Assembly: GCF_018403185.1 (NCBI RefSeq)
Contig: NZ_BOSE01000003.1
Location: 496,001 to 560,000 of the forward strand
Direction: 5' to 3'
Length of the DNA stretch: 64,000 nucleotides
DNA from: Paenibacillus montaniterrae
Lineage (GTDB): Bacteria; Bacillota; Bacilli; Paenibacillales; Paenibacillaceae
Part shown: positions 50,572 to 59,500 of the stretch, one piece after another
Position numbering within the stretch: position 1 is the first letter of the stretch
Layout of the letters: each line of letters begins with the position of its first letter
Notes under the pieces: model-generated
The model's input: only the letters and a program-made list of their open reading frames with translations
Told to the model about the DNA's origin: nothing
Database searches by the model: none
Made by a program: the position numbers and the translations under genes

Positions 50572-52671
50572 ATGGCGATGGAAGTGAAAAATCTGGTGCA
50601 CTCGCAATGTCCTTTTTGCAGTGTGCAATGCAAGATGCAAATCGAGTTTACAGAGCAGCAAGGAGCCGCCGAAGCAGCGATAAAAGTCGAGGGTCTGATG
50701 AATAAAGCTTCAGAAGGACGCTTATGTGTTAAAGGAATGAATGCCTATCAACACGCGACTAGCAAGGAACGGCTCACTCAGCCGTTAATTAAAAGGAATG
50801 GCGTATTCGTTCAGGCTTCATGGGAGGAGGCGCTCTTCGTCATTGCCTCGCAGCTGACTGCCATTCAAGAGGAGCATGGTGCGGACGCGGTCGGTGTATA
50901 CGGCGGCGGCTCACTCACCAATGAAACGGCGTACCTGCTTGGCAAATTCGCTCGAGTAGCGCTGCGCACGCGCTATATCGACTATAACGGCCGTTTCTGC
51001 ATGTCCGCAGCAGCTTCGGCAGCAGTGAAGACGTTTGGGGTGGATCGAGGCTTGACCAATCGACTGGATGAAATTCCTTTTACGGAATGCATCATTTTGG
51101 CCGGTACCAACATCGCCGAATGTCAGCCTACGCTAATGCCTTATTTCACGAAAGCGAAGGAAAACGGCGCTGCTATTATCGTAATTGATCCGCGGCGGAC
51201 GGCAACCGCAGAGCTTGCTGATTTGCATTTGAAGGTGAAGCCTGGAACGGATGCGCTGCTGGCAAGCGGCTTGCTAAAGGCGATTGTAGAGGAAGGCGGG
51301 CTGGACGAAGCGTTTATTCGCGAGCGGACGAAAGGCATTGCAGCCGTGCTGCAGCAGCTGGAATCAGTGCAGCTTGGCGAAGTGGCGCAGGCGACGGACA
51401 TTTCAGAGAAAGATATTCGGCTAGCAGCTTCTCTCTACAGCAAAGCGAAAAGCGGCATGATTTTCACGGCCAGAGGTGTTGAACAGCACGCGGATGGTCA
51501 TATTGCAGTTCGAAATTTTCTTAATTTGGCGCTCGCTACCGGAAAAATAGGCAGAGAAGGCTGCGGCTATGGGGCCGTTACCGGACAAGGAAACGGGCAG
51601 GGCGGCAGAGAGCATGGACAGAAAGCGGATCAGCTGCCCGGCTACCGCTTGATTGAAAATGAGCAGGATCGCGAGCATATTGCGAAGATATGGGGGATCG
51701 AGCCGGAGGAGCTGCCGCGCAAAGGGGTTTCCGCCTATGAAATGATGGAGCTTATTTGTCAACGGGATATTAAAGCGCTATTTATTATGGGCTCCAATCC
51801 GATCGTATCAAATCCGAATGCAGGCTATGTAGAGGAAGGAATACGCGGGCTTGATTTTTTAGTTGTCGCCGATATGCTCATGTCCGAAACTGCGAAGCTG
51901 GCGGACGTTGTGCTGCCTGTTACCGCATATTTGGAAAATGAAGGCACGCTGACGAATTTGGAGGGACGCGTGCTGCTGCGGGAAAAAGCACTTCCAGCGC
52001 CCGGCGAAGCTCGTGATGACTGGCAGGTGCTGTGCGCGCTTGCGGAACTGCTTGGCAAGGGCGATAAGTTTGCCTTTCATTCCGCTGAGTCGATATTTGA
52101 AGAGCTGCGGCGCGCCAGTCAAGGGGGAGCTGCCGACTATTACGGCATTACCTATGAGCGCCTTAGAAAGGAAGAGGGAATTTACTGGCCGTGTCCAGCG
52201 CCTGAGCATCCCGGCACAGCCAGATTGTTTGAAGAAAGCTTTGCTCATCCAGACGGACGCGCCGTATTTGCCGAGCTTGTGATGAGTGCTGGCTCGGAGC
52301 AAACAGATGAGCAATTTCCTTTAATTCTTACTAATGGCCGGCTGCTGCCGCATTATTTGACAGGGGTACAAACGAGACGAAGTCATTCGCTAATTGCGCG
52401 CGAGGTGGCTGCTGTGCTGGAAATTCATCCGCAAACGGCAAAAAAATACCGGATCGCCGATGGTGCTTTGGTCGAGGTGCAATCGAGACGCGGCAGCTTC
52501 GTAGTGCGCAGCAGGTTTTCCAAAGCAATCCGTGAGGATACGGTATTTGCGCCTATGCATTGGGGCGGCGTTCAAAATGTCAATCTTTCAACTAATCCGC
52601 TGCTCGACCCCAACTGCAAAATGCCCGACTTTAAAGCCTGCGCGGTTTCGATTAGAGCTTATACGGATTAA
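50572..52671 (+). CDS. nasC: Assimilatory nitrate reductase catalytic subunit
   Basis: A 699-residue molybdopterin oxidoreductase that reduces nitrate to nitrite in the cytoplasm. The N-terminal [4Fe-4S] ligands are CPFCSVQC and the Cys of EGRLCVKG (C13, C16, C20 and C52, counting from 50572; 50578 is an alternative start). Later landmarks are NGRFCMSAAASAA, CIILAGTNIAECQP, GAVTGQGNGQGGREHGQKAD, IMGSNPIVSNPN and the C-terminal dinucleotide-binding domain (RLLPHYLTGVQTRRSH). NGQGGREHGQ is typical of NasC/NarB. No twin-arginine signal is present, as expected for an assimilatory enzyme. Confidence 0.92.
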   Translation: MAMEVKNLVHSQCPFCSVQCKMQIEFTEQQGAAEAAIKVEGLMNKASEGRLCVKGMNAYQHATSKERLTQPLIKRNGVFVQASWEEALFVIASQLTAIQEEHGADAVGVYGGGSLTNETAYLLGKFARVALRTRYIDYNGRFCMSAAASAAVKTFGVDRGLTNRLDEIPFTECIILAGTNIAECQPTLMPYFTKAKENGAAIIVIDPRRTATAELADLHLKVKPGTDALLASGLLKAIVEEGGLDEAFIRERTKGIAAVLQQLESVQLGEVAQATDISEKDIRLAASLYSKAKSGMIFTARGVEQHADGHIAVRNFLNLALATGKIGREGCGYGAVTGQGNGQGGREHGQKADQLPGYRLIENEQDREHIAKIWGIEPEELPRKGVSAYEMMELICQRDIKALFIMGSNPIVSNPNAGYVEEGIRGLDFLVVADMLMSETAKLADVVLPVTAYLENEGTLTNLEGRVLLREKALPAPGEARDDWQVLCALAELLGKGDKFAFHSAESIFEELRRASQGGAADYYGITYERLRKEEGIYWPCPAPEHPGTARLFEESFAHPDGRAVFAELVMSAGSEQTDEQFPLILTNGRLLPHYLTGVQTRRSHSLIAREVAAVLEIHPQTAKKYRIADGALVEVQSRRGSFVVRSRFSKAIREDTVFAPMHWGGVQNVNLSTNPLLDPNCKMPDFKACAVSIRAYTD

Positions 52672-52702
52672 TCTGCCGTCTGCCGCACATAGGAAAGGAG
52701 CC

Positions 52703-53428
52703 ATGCTATCTATGATCCAACATGCCTTAGCAAAGCGAGAGCAATCGTATGAAAACGGAACAGCAGGGAATACCGGCATTGGCGGCATTATATTAGCCGG
52801 AGGGCGCAGCAGCAGAATGAATGGGGAAATGAAGTCGCTTCTACCTCTCGCTGGAATGCCTGTTATAAAGCGAATTGCTGTAGAAATGAGCAGGCTGTGC
52901 CAGTCTGTAACGGTCGCTGCCGCATATGAGCATCAGGCTCAGCACTACAGCAGGCTAGGGCTGTCTGTTGCTTTGGACGAAGCGCCAGATTGCGGCCCGC
53001 TCGTCGCCTTTTATTCCGCTTTGCAGAAGAGGGAGGAGGAGCTCGTCTGGTTATCGGCCTGCGACATGCCGCTAGTTTCTGCAAAGTCTGCGGAATGGAT
53101 GGTCCAGCAATTAAAGGTGAGCGGAGCCATGGCGGTTATTCCAGAGATCGGCGGCAAGCTGCATCCGCTGCAGGCTATTTACCGCAAGGAGAGCATTAAC
53201 CTGCTTGCCCCGCTCGTTGCAGCGGGGGAACGCCGCATGGGAGTGCTTATGCAAAGGCTGGAGCCGCTTATTGTGACAGAGCAAGCCTTGCTTGATGCAG
53301 GTATTGATCCTCGCTTTGTTTGCAATATGAACACTCCTGAGCAATATGAGCGCTTGCAGCAGAGTTTTTCAGTAAGAGAGGAAGCACGGAGCTTTCCAGT
53401 AGGAGAGGAGGCGCGGCAATATGGCTAG
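52703..53428 (+). CDS. mobA: Molybdenum cofactor guanylyltransferase
   Basis: A 241-residue MobA that attaches GMP to the molybdenum cofactor, as needed by NasC-type enzymes. The GTP-binding signature IGGIILAGGRSSRMNGEMKS is at about 26-45, and WLSACDMPLVS holds the metal Asp. ATG 52703 with GGAAAGGAGCC is preferred; the frame is open upstream into nasC but out of its reading frame. A C-terminal tail has two near-repeats of VREEARSF / VGEEARQY. It overlaps mobB by eight bases. Confidence 0.88.
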   Translation: MLSMIQHALAKREQSYENGTAGNTGIGGIILAGGRSSRMNGEMKSLLPLAGMPVIKRIAVEMSRLCQSVTVAAAYEHQAQHYSRLGLSVALDEAPDCGPLVAFYSALQKREEELVWLSACDMPLVSAKSAEWMVQQLKVSGAMAVIPEIGGKLHPLQAIYRKESINLLAPLVAAGERRMGVLMQRLEPLIVTEQALLDAGIDPRFVCNMNTPEQYERLQQSFSVREEARSFPVGEEARQYG

Positions 53429-53945
53429 CCCCTATCAAATTGTCGGGTATAAAAATAGAGGAAAGACCAATCTTGTTTGTCGGCTAATCGATTTCTGGAC
53501 AGATAAGGGACAGCGTGTTGCCACGATTAAGCATGATGCCCATCAATTTGAATTTGATCGCAAAGGCAGCGATACATGGCTGCACCGCCATTCTGGCGCC
53601 TGTTGGTCAGCGATAACGGCCAGCAACGGTACAGCGATTGTTTATAATGAGACGGAGCAGTTGGCTGATTTGATAAAGCAGGCGCCGAGGGATGCGATTG
53701 TAATTGTCGAAGGCTTTAAGCTTGAACCCTACCCTAAGCTCGTGCTAATCCGCTCCGCTGAGGACGTTGAGTTGATTAAGCAATTGCCCGGCGTTACGGC
53801 TGCTGCATTGTGGCCTGACATGTGGGAGCAGGTGGAACTTAGGAGCAAGCTGGCGGATAGTATGAAGCTGTCTGTTTTTGAGCTTGATGATACTGAAGAA
53901 ATCGCTGAGCATATCGATTCGTTATTTTATAAACATATATATTAA
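53421..53945 (+). CDS. mobB: MobB, molybdopterin-guanine dinucleotide accessory protein
   Basis: A 174-residue P-loop GTPase that assists MobA. The motif QIVGYKNRGKTNLVCRLI (about 5-22) is a P-loop in which the usual second Gly-Lys-Ser/Thr order is kept as NRGKTN. KHDAHQFEFDRKGSDTWLHR and IVIVEGFKLEPYPKLVLIR are conserved MobB segments. It is the last gene of the nas operon and is followed by a weak terminator. Confidence 0.88.
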   Translation: MASPYQIVGYKNRGKTNLVCRLIDFWTDKGQRVATIKHDAHQFEFDRKGSDTWLHRHSGACWSAITASNGTAIVYNETEQLADLIKQAPRDAIVIVEGFKLEPYPKLVLIRSAEDVELIKQLPGVTAAALWPDMWEQVELRSKLADSMKLSVFELDDTEEIAEHIDSLFYKHIY

Positions 53946-53976
53946 TTAAGTAACAAGAAAATTAATATATTCGACA

Positions 53977-54009
53977 AGATTCCCCTTACTTCTGTATGGG
54001 GATCTCTTT
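53977..54009 (+). terminator. Terminator after mobB
   Basis: AGATTCCCC (53977-53985) pairs with GGGGATCT (53998-54005) with one bulge, then CTTTAT. A modest terminator. Confidence 0.5.
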
Positions 54010-54044
54010 ATAATGAAGGAAATAATAATTGGGAGGTGCCGTGG

Positions 54045-54818
54045 ATGCTGACGAAAAGACTTATTCCAGCGATTGATGTTTTGCAGGACAAGGCTGTAAA
54101 ATATGTGAAATTTCGCAACCCTACGGTTATTGGCGACCCGGCTCAGCTTGGCAAATTATATGCTGATGCGGGAGCTGATGAGATCGTTTACTTGGATACA
54201 ACGGCATCGCTTCATAATGAGGAAGTCAAATATGATTGGATTAAAAAAGTTGCCGAAGAAATCTTTATTCCCTTTTCCGTTATTGGCGGGATTAGATCAG
54301 TTCATGATATCAAACAAGTTCTAAGATCCGGTGCGGATAAGGTAGGAGTAAATTCGGCCGCAGTAAAAAGACCGGAGTTAATTTCAGAAGCGGCACAAAT
54401 ATTTGGAAGTCAGTGTGTTGTTTTAGGCCTGGATGTGATGCCTGTTTACGATGAAGAAAGCAACGTGCTCAGATGGGAAGTCTATACGCATTCGGCACAC
54501 GAAAATACCGGGCTAGATGCGATTGAATGGGTGAAGTACGCCGAGGAACTCGGCGCGGGAGAGGTTATTTGTACCTGTATTGAAAAGGATGGAACAAAAG
54601 AAGGATATGACTTGGCGCTTATAGAGGCGCTTTCCAAGCATGTCGGAATACCGATAATTGCTTCAGGCGGAGCGGGCAAGCTAGAGCATATTAAGGATGT
54701 TTTTATTGAAGGGAATGCAGATGCTGCGCTTGTTGCGTCACTTCTTCATTATAAAGAATATACCGTGCAGGAAATAAAGCAGTATTTGGCAGATGAAGGT
54801 ATTCATATGAGACTATAA
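54045..54818 (+). CDS. Orphan HisF-like protein
   Basis: A 257-residue (beta/alpha)8 barrel closely resembling HisF, the cyclase subunit of imidazole glycerol phosphate synthase. The catalytic Asp of strand 1 (RLIPAIDVLQ) and of strand 5 (VVLGLDVMP) are present, and the phosphate loops FSVIGGIRS and IASGGAGKLEHI are intact. The usual IPCLDV and GDPxELAxxY elements are partly changed (IPAIDV, YVKFRNPTVIGDP). No hisH or other his gene is nearby, and it has its own terminator, so it may be a HisF paralogue acting in another pathway (compare WbuZ-type amidotransferase partners). ATG 54045 with GGGAGG is preferred over GTG 54036. Confidence 0.7.
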   Translation: MLTKRLIPAIDVLQDKAVKYVKFRNPTVIGDPAQLGKLYADAGADEIVYLDTTASLHNEEVKYDWIKKVAEEIFIPFSVIGGIRSVHDIKQVLRSGADKVGVNSAAVKRPELISEAAQIFGSQCVVLGLDVMPVYDEESNVLRWEVYTHSAHENTGLDAIEWVKYAEELGAGEVICTCIEKDGTKEGYDLALIEALSKHVGIPIIASGGAGKLEHIKDVFIEGNADAALVASLLHYKEYTVQEIKQYLADEGIHMRL

Positions 54819-54841
54819 TCGTTACTATTAAATCCTGAAGT

Positions 54842-54868
54842 GAGGTCAATAGCTGGCCTCTTTTTTTG
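54842..54868 (+). terminator. Terminator after the HisF-like gene
   Basis: GAGGTCA (54842-54848) pairs with TGGCCTC (54854-54860), followed by seven T residues. Confidence 0.85.
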
Positions 54869-55001
54869 GCTTGTGCAATAATTGCAATGATTTAATGGAA
54901 GAGTGCAATATTAGTAGAGGATTGCTTAATAGTTTTGTAATAAAGTAAACATGTAGATTAATCGCATTGCGATAAAGCATTAATGGAGAGGAGGGCTGTA
55001 A

Positions 55002-55610
55002 ATGAAAAAGCTGTTCGTCGTTGGAGACAGTATTTCCATTCAGTATGGCCCATTCTTAAAGCAAATGACAGCAGGCCGCTTTCATTATGATCGGAAACGC
55101 GGCGTAGAGGAAGCGTTGGCTGACCTGGACAAGCCGGTTGGTGCCAATGGCGGCGACAGCAGCATGGTGCTGCAATATTTATTGCAGGAAAGAAGCAAGG
55201 GCGTGCGCTATGATGTTCTGCTCGTAAATTGCGGCTTGCATGATTTGAAGACAGATCCGCACTCAGGGCTAAAGCAAATATCGCTGCAATTGTATCGAAC
55301 CAATCTTGAAGCGATCATCCATTTCGCGCAGGAAATTTCACCAAGATTAATCTGGATTCGTACGACGGATGCGGATGAGAACATACATAATTCCCCTGGC
55401 TCAGCTTTTTTTCGATTTCACGACGATGTTGTAGCCTATAATGAGGCGGCGGATGAGATTATGGACAAGCACAAGGTCCCGACAATTGATCTTTATACGT
55501 TCACGCGAGCCTTCGGCAGTGAAGCGTACTGTGATCATGTGCATTACAAGGAAGAGATTAGACGTTTGCAGGCAGCATATATTGCAGGATATTTGCAACG
55601 CTACAGCTAA
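55002..55610 (+). CDS. SGNH/GDSL-family hydrolase
   Basis: A 202-residue cytoplasmic hydrolase. Block I is KKLFVVGDSISIQYG with the catalytic Ser (about residue 10), the oxyanion Gly/Asn lie in VNCGLHDL, and the Asp-His pair in CDHVHYKEE near the end. Members are esterases on acylated sugars or lipids. No signal peptide is seen. It is followed 52 bases later by a polysaccharide deacetylase, and together they may modify or release acetyl groups from carbohydrate. Confidence 0.85.
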   Translation: MKKLFVVGDSISIQYGPFLKQMTAGRFHYDRKRGVEEALADLDKPVGANGGDSSMVLQYLLQERSKGVRYDVLLVNCGLHDLKTDPHSGLKQISLQLYRTNLEAIIHFAQEISPRLIWIRTTDADENIHNSPGSAFFRFHDDVVAYNEAADEIMDKHKVPTIDLYTFTRAFGSEAYCDHVHYKEEIRRLQAAYIAGYLQRYS

Positions 55611-55662
55611 ATAATAGAGAAGCACAATTTCAAGTATAGCTAAATTGATGGAGGCGGAACTT

Positions 55663-56460
55663 ATGAATATTTTGTTTAATCGTTTTCCTCGCGGCGTTAC
55701 GAAGGCGCTTACACTAAGCTTTGATGATGGCAGAGAATATGATCGCAGACTGGTGGAGCTGTTTAATGAGTATGGGCTGAAAGGAACCTTTCATTTAAAC
55801 AGCGGTTTTTTTGGCCGCAACAGCTATATTGAAGCGGGAGAAGTTGCCGAGCTGTTCCGAGGGCATGAAGTATCGATCCATACAACGCATCATCCATTTC
55901 TCGAGCAATCGCCGCAGGAGCAAATCATTTTTCAAGTTGTGCAGGATCGTCAGGCGTTGGAGTCGCTTGTTCGCTACCCGATCAGAGGGATGAGCTATCC
56001 GTTCGGCACGTATCATGCTGGTGTAATCGAGCAGCTTCAAGCGTTAGGAATAGAATATGCGCGCACGGTGCAAAGCCACGGCGAATTTCATATGCCGCAA
56101 AATTGGCTGGCATGGCATCCGACCTGCCACCACAAACATATGCTAGAGCATGCAGACAAGTTTCTGCAATTGCAGCAGCGGCATACACGGATGAGCCTGC
56201 TTTACGTATGGGGACATAGCTATGAATTTGAAGGTGACAACAATTGGGAAATCGTGCAGCAGTTTGGCGAGAAAATCGCAGGCCGCGACGATATTTGGTA
56301 TGCGACCAATGCGGAAATTGTCGCCTATATGAAGGCGCTGCAGCAGTTGCGGTTTACGATGGATTGCAGTGTCGTTCATAATCCGACCGCGCTTGATCTA
56401 TGGGTTAGCGTAGATGACCAGCCTGTTGAGCTTAAAGCAGGCAGCATGGTTGAGCTTTAA
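55663..56460 (+). CDS. Polysaccharide deacetylase family protein
   Basis: A 265-residue NodB-fold protein from ATG 55663 with GGAGGCGG upstream. The metal and catalytic Asp residues are in LTLSFDDGREYDRR; the two metal His are in VSIHTTHHPFLE; SYPFGTY and WGHSYEFE follow. It has no signal peptide or anchor. The last 30 residues (WVSVDDQPVELKAGSMVEL) form an extra beta segment. The likely substrate is an acetylated sugar, perhaps with the upstream SGNH hydrolase; not known. Confidence 0.83.
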   Translation: MNILFNRFPRGVTKALTLSFDDGREYDRRLVELFNEYGLKGTFHLNSGFFGRNSYIEAGEVAELFRGHEVSIHTTHHPFLEQSPQEQIIFQVVQDRQALESLVRYPIRGMSYPFGTYHAGVIEQLQALGIEYARTVQSHGEFHMPQNWLAWHPTCHHKHMLEHADKFLQLQQRHTRMSLLYVWGHSYEFEGDNNWEIVQQFGEKIAGRDDIWYATNAEIVAYMKALQQLRFTMDCSVVHNPTALDLWVSVDDQPVELKAGSMVEL

Positions 56461-56463
56461 GTC

Positions 56464-56510
56464 AGGGTGCGTCTGAGAACTGCTACTGAGCGGGTTTTCA
56501 GACACGCCTA
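56464..56510. repeat. Type III palindromic repeat, short inverted copy
   Basis: The minus strand reads GGCGTGTCTGAAAACCCGCT, the same as the 5' arm of the copy at 40697, and AGTTCTCAGACGCAC matches its 3' arm. About 115 internal bases are missing. The arms pair to a compact hairpin four bases after the deacetylase stop. Confidence 0.8.
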
Positions 56511-56554
56511 GAGAGGCAGTGATGGGCGAAAGCGCCTGTCACTGCCTCTCTTTT
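56511..56554. terminator. Terminator between the deacetylase and the RG enzyme
   Basis: GAGAGGCAGTGA (56511-56522) pairs with TCACTGCCTCTC (56539-56550) with an inner GGCGAAAGCGCC, then TTTTAC on the plus strand. It separates convergent genes. Confidence 0.75.
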
Positions 56555-56567
56555 ACGTGGTTCTCAC

Positions 56568-59500
56568 TTACTTCTTGCCTTTCTCTACATATGCCGCGAC
56601 ATATTTGCCATTTTGCTCCGCTTTGAACTCAAGCTGGTGATTACTATTGAGCTTGCTGTTGTTGACAGCAGTTAAGCGGTTATTGTTGTCTACACGGTAG
56701 ACTGTCCATTTCCCTTTCGAGGAAGGTCTCTCTAATTGCTGCGGCAGTGTTACGGTTACGCCGCCTTTAAGCTTATCAACCTCTTTGCCATCATAAAGGA
56801 CAGTAAGCTGCAGCATAGTATCGCTGCCCGTAGCTTTGACGACTGCTTCTGGAGCTTGCACGTTTTCCAGCAGCACCTCCAGCTTGCCCTTGCCCTTTTG
56901 GCTTTGCACAACTGCCGCGCCAAGATTGATGCTGGCAAGTGGTGTCTCGATTTCAAGCTTATGTGCGTTCAGTCTGGTCCATTGCTCGGTTACTTGCTGT
57001 GTAAAGCTTAACAGCAGCTTCGTGCAGTTGCTGCTTGAGCATTTAACCTGAATGACTTGCTTTGATTTTGCCAATTGCTGCAGCAGCTCTGGTGTAATGA
57101 CCGCTTCTTCAATGCCATCGCTGTTAGGCTGTGCAACAATAACCCCTTGCTCTCCAGGCTCGCCGCCTGTGCCTTTTATCGTCATAATCATCTCGCCAGC
57201 AGCATTTGAGCCATCCTGGGCACGCGCTGTTACTTTGACCTCGCCTGCGCTTTGAGCCACAAGCAGGCCATCGCTCGTTATCGCGGCCTTGCTTGTCGCT
57301 GAGCCATCGAGGTTCGTTACGCTCCAGGCGACTTGCTTGTTCGTTGCCGCAGCAGGCGCTATCATAGCCTGCAGCTGAAGCTGCTCGCCAGCTTGAAGCT
57401 CGTTGCTGCTGCTCTGAATCGTAATGCTGCTAATGGCAATCTGATTCAAGTAAATGCTCGGCTTAGGCGGCTCCGCCATGCCTTCTCCGATAAAGAAGCC
57501 AGGATGCGGCGGCTGGTTGTAGGCAACGTTTTGCCATGCGATTGCTAGCCGATAGTTTGGATCATGCATTAGCGTATAAATGCGATGCTCAGTCACATCC
57601 GTTGTCGTGTAAAGCCGCAGTGCCGAGCTGTCCTCCAATCTCCACAGCACCTCTTCCCGCCAATCTCCCAGCAAATCGGCCTGCAGCGATGGATTGCCCT
57701 TGGTGCTGTTGTTGGAAAGCGTGCCTTCAGCTGTCAGAATTCGCTCCAGCTTGGCGTTTTCATAATCCCATTTGTCGATAACGCCAGTGCCTGCGCCAAT
57801 CGCTTCATGATAGTCATGGTCAAGCAGCTCGCGCAGCAGGTCGCCATCCCACCAAATCGCAAAGTTGCTCGTTGGAATCGAGGTGCTGATCTGCTCTCCT
57901 GTCGTTGCATTGTGCAAGCCGCCTGTGCGGCTGTTCCATTCTCCTTTGATTGCCCATGCCTCGGCGCCAGGATAGCGAGGATCGATATCGGCAATCAGAC
58001 CGCGTCCTGTATCAATGCCCGTGTGCTCTCCCCATAAAATTTCTCCGGTACGAGCATCACGCAGGTTATAGCCATACGGTGCGCCGGTATTTTCCTGCAC
58101 AGCGAAAATTTCCAGTCCCTCGCGGCTTGGAACGAAGTTGCCGACATGAAGCGCATCGCCATGTCCCAGGCCAGTTGTGTATAAGCCTTTGCCGTTGTCA
58201 TCGACTACCATCTGGCCGTAAATGATCTCGTCCTTGCCATCCTGATCGACATCCGCAACGCTCAAGCTGTGGTAGCCTTGGCCCGCATAGTCGCCATTGC
58301 CTTCATCTAGCGTGTCGAATCTCCACTCCTGAGTCAGTTGGCCATCTCTCCAGTTGTAGGCGGCAAGCACGATCCGGGTATATACTCCGCGTGCCATCAC
58401 TAAACTAGGGCGCTCACCGTCAAGATAAGCGATCGTGGCTGCAAAGCGGTCAACGCGGTTGCCGTAGCCGTCGCCCCAATCCGCGACAACACCGCGCGGC
58501 GGATCATAGTCGACAGTAGCAAGCTCCGCTCCCGTCAAGCCATCGAATATCGTTAAATACTCATTGCCGATAATGACATAACCGGATGAATTGCGATAAT
58601 CCTTGCTGCCATCGCCGATAACGCTGCCTGTGCCGTCGATAGTGCCGTCAGAGGTTTTCATGGCGACTTCGGCTTTGCCATCTCCGTCGAGATCATACAC
58701 CATAAATTGCGTATAATGCGCTCCTGCACGAATATTGCGGCCCAAATCAATCCGCCATAGCTGCTCGCCGGACAGCTTATACGCATCAATATAGACGTTG
58801 CCGGTGTAGCCGGCGTGCGAGTTGTCCTTGGCGTTGGACGGGTTCCATTTGACGATAATTTCATATTCGCCGTCGCCATCGAGATCAGCCACGCTTGTAT
58901 CGTTTGCGCTGTACGTATACGGGTCGCCAAGCGGCGTCACACCATCAGCCGGCTTGTTGAGCGGGATGTCGATATATTGCTCGGCCCAAACTTGTGCCTG
59001 ATCATAGGCAGGCAGCTCCTTATTGTCGATAACGGCTGCTACAGCATAAACGGATTGCAGCGTGCCTTGCGCATCCAAATAGTTGGTGCTGCTTGTAATA
59101 GGCGTATTGGTAATGCGCTGCCCATCGCGGTACAGATGGAAGGCGATGGAGGACGGATCTGTTCCGAGCATGCGCCAGCTCACAAATACACCTTCGCTCG
59201 TATTCACTGCAACCAGTCCGCGGTCAAGCGCCTCCGCTTGCCGTACAAGCGTCGTAACAGCAGGAGTTGCCAGAGCTTCAGACAGCTCGGAAGGTAGACC
59301 GTTATGCAGCGCCTTGACCTTGAAGTAGTAAGCGATTGTCGTCAGCACGCTCGTATCGGTGAAGGCCGGAGCATTCGCAAAGCCAACCAGCTCATATGGC
59401 CCGTCAATGCTTTCTGAACGATAGATCGCATAGGCGTGAGCACCAGCAACGGCATCCCACTCGATGGTTACATCATTTTTGTTTATTTCTGCCACAGCAA

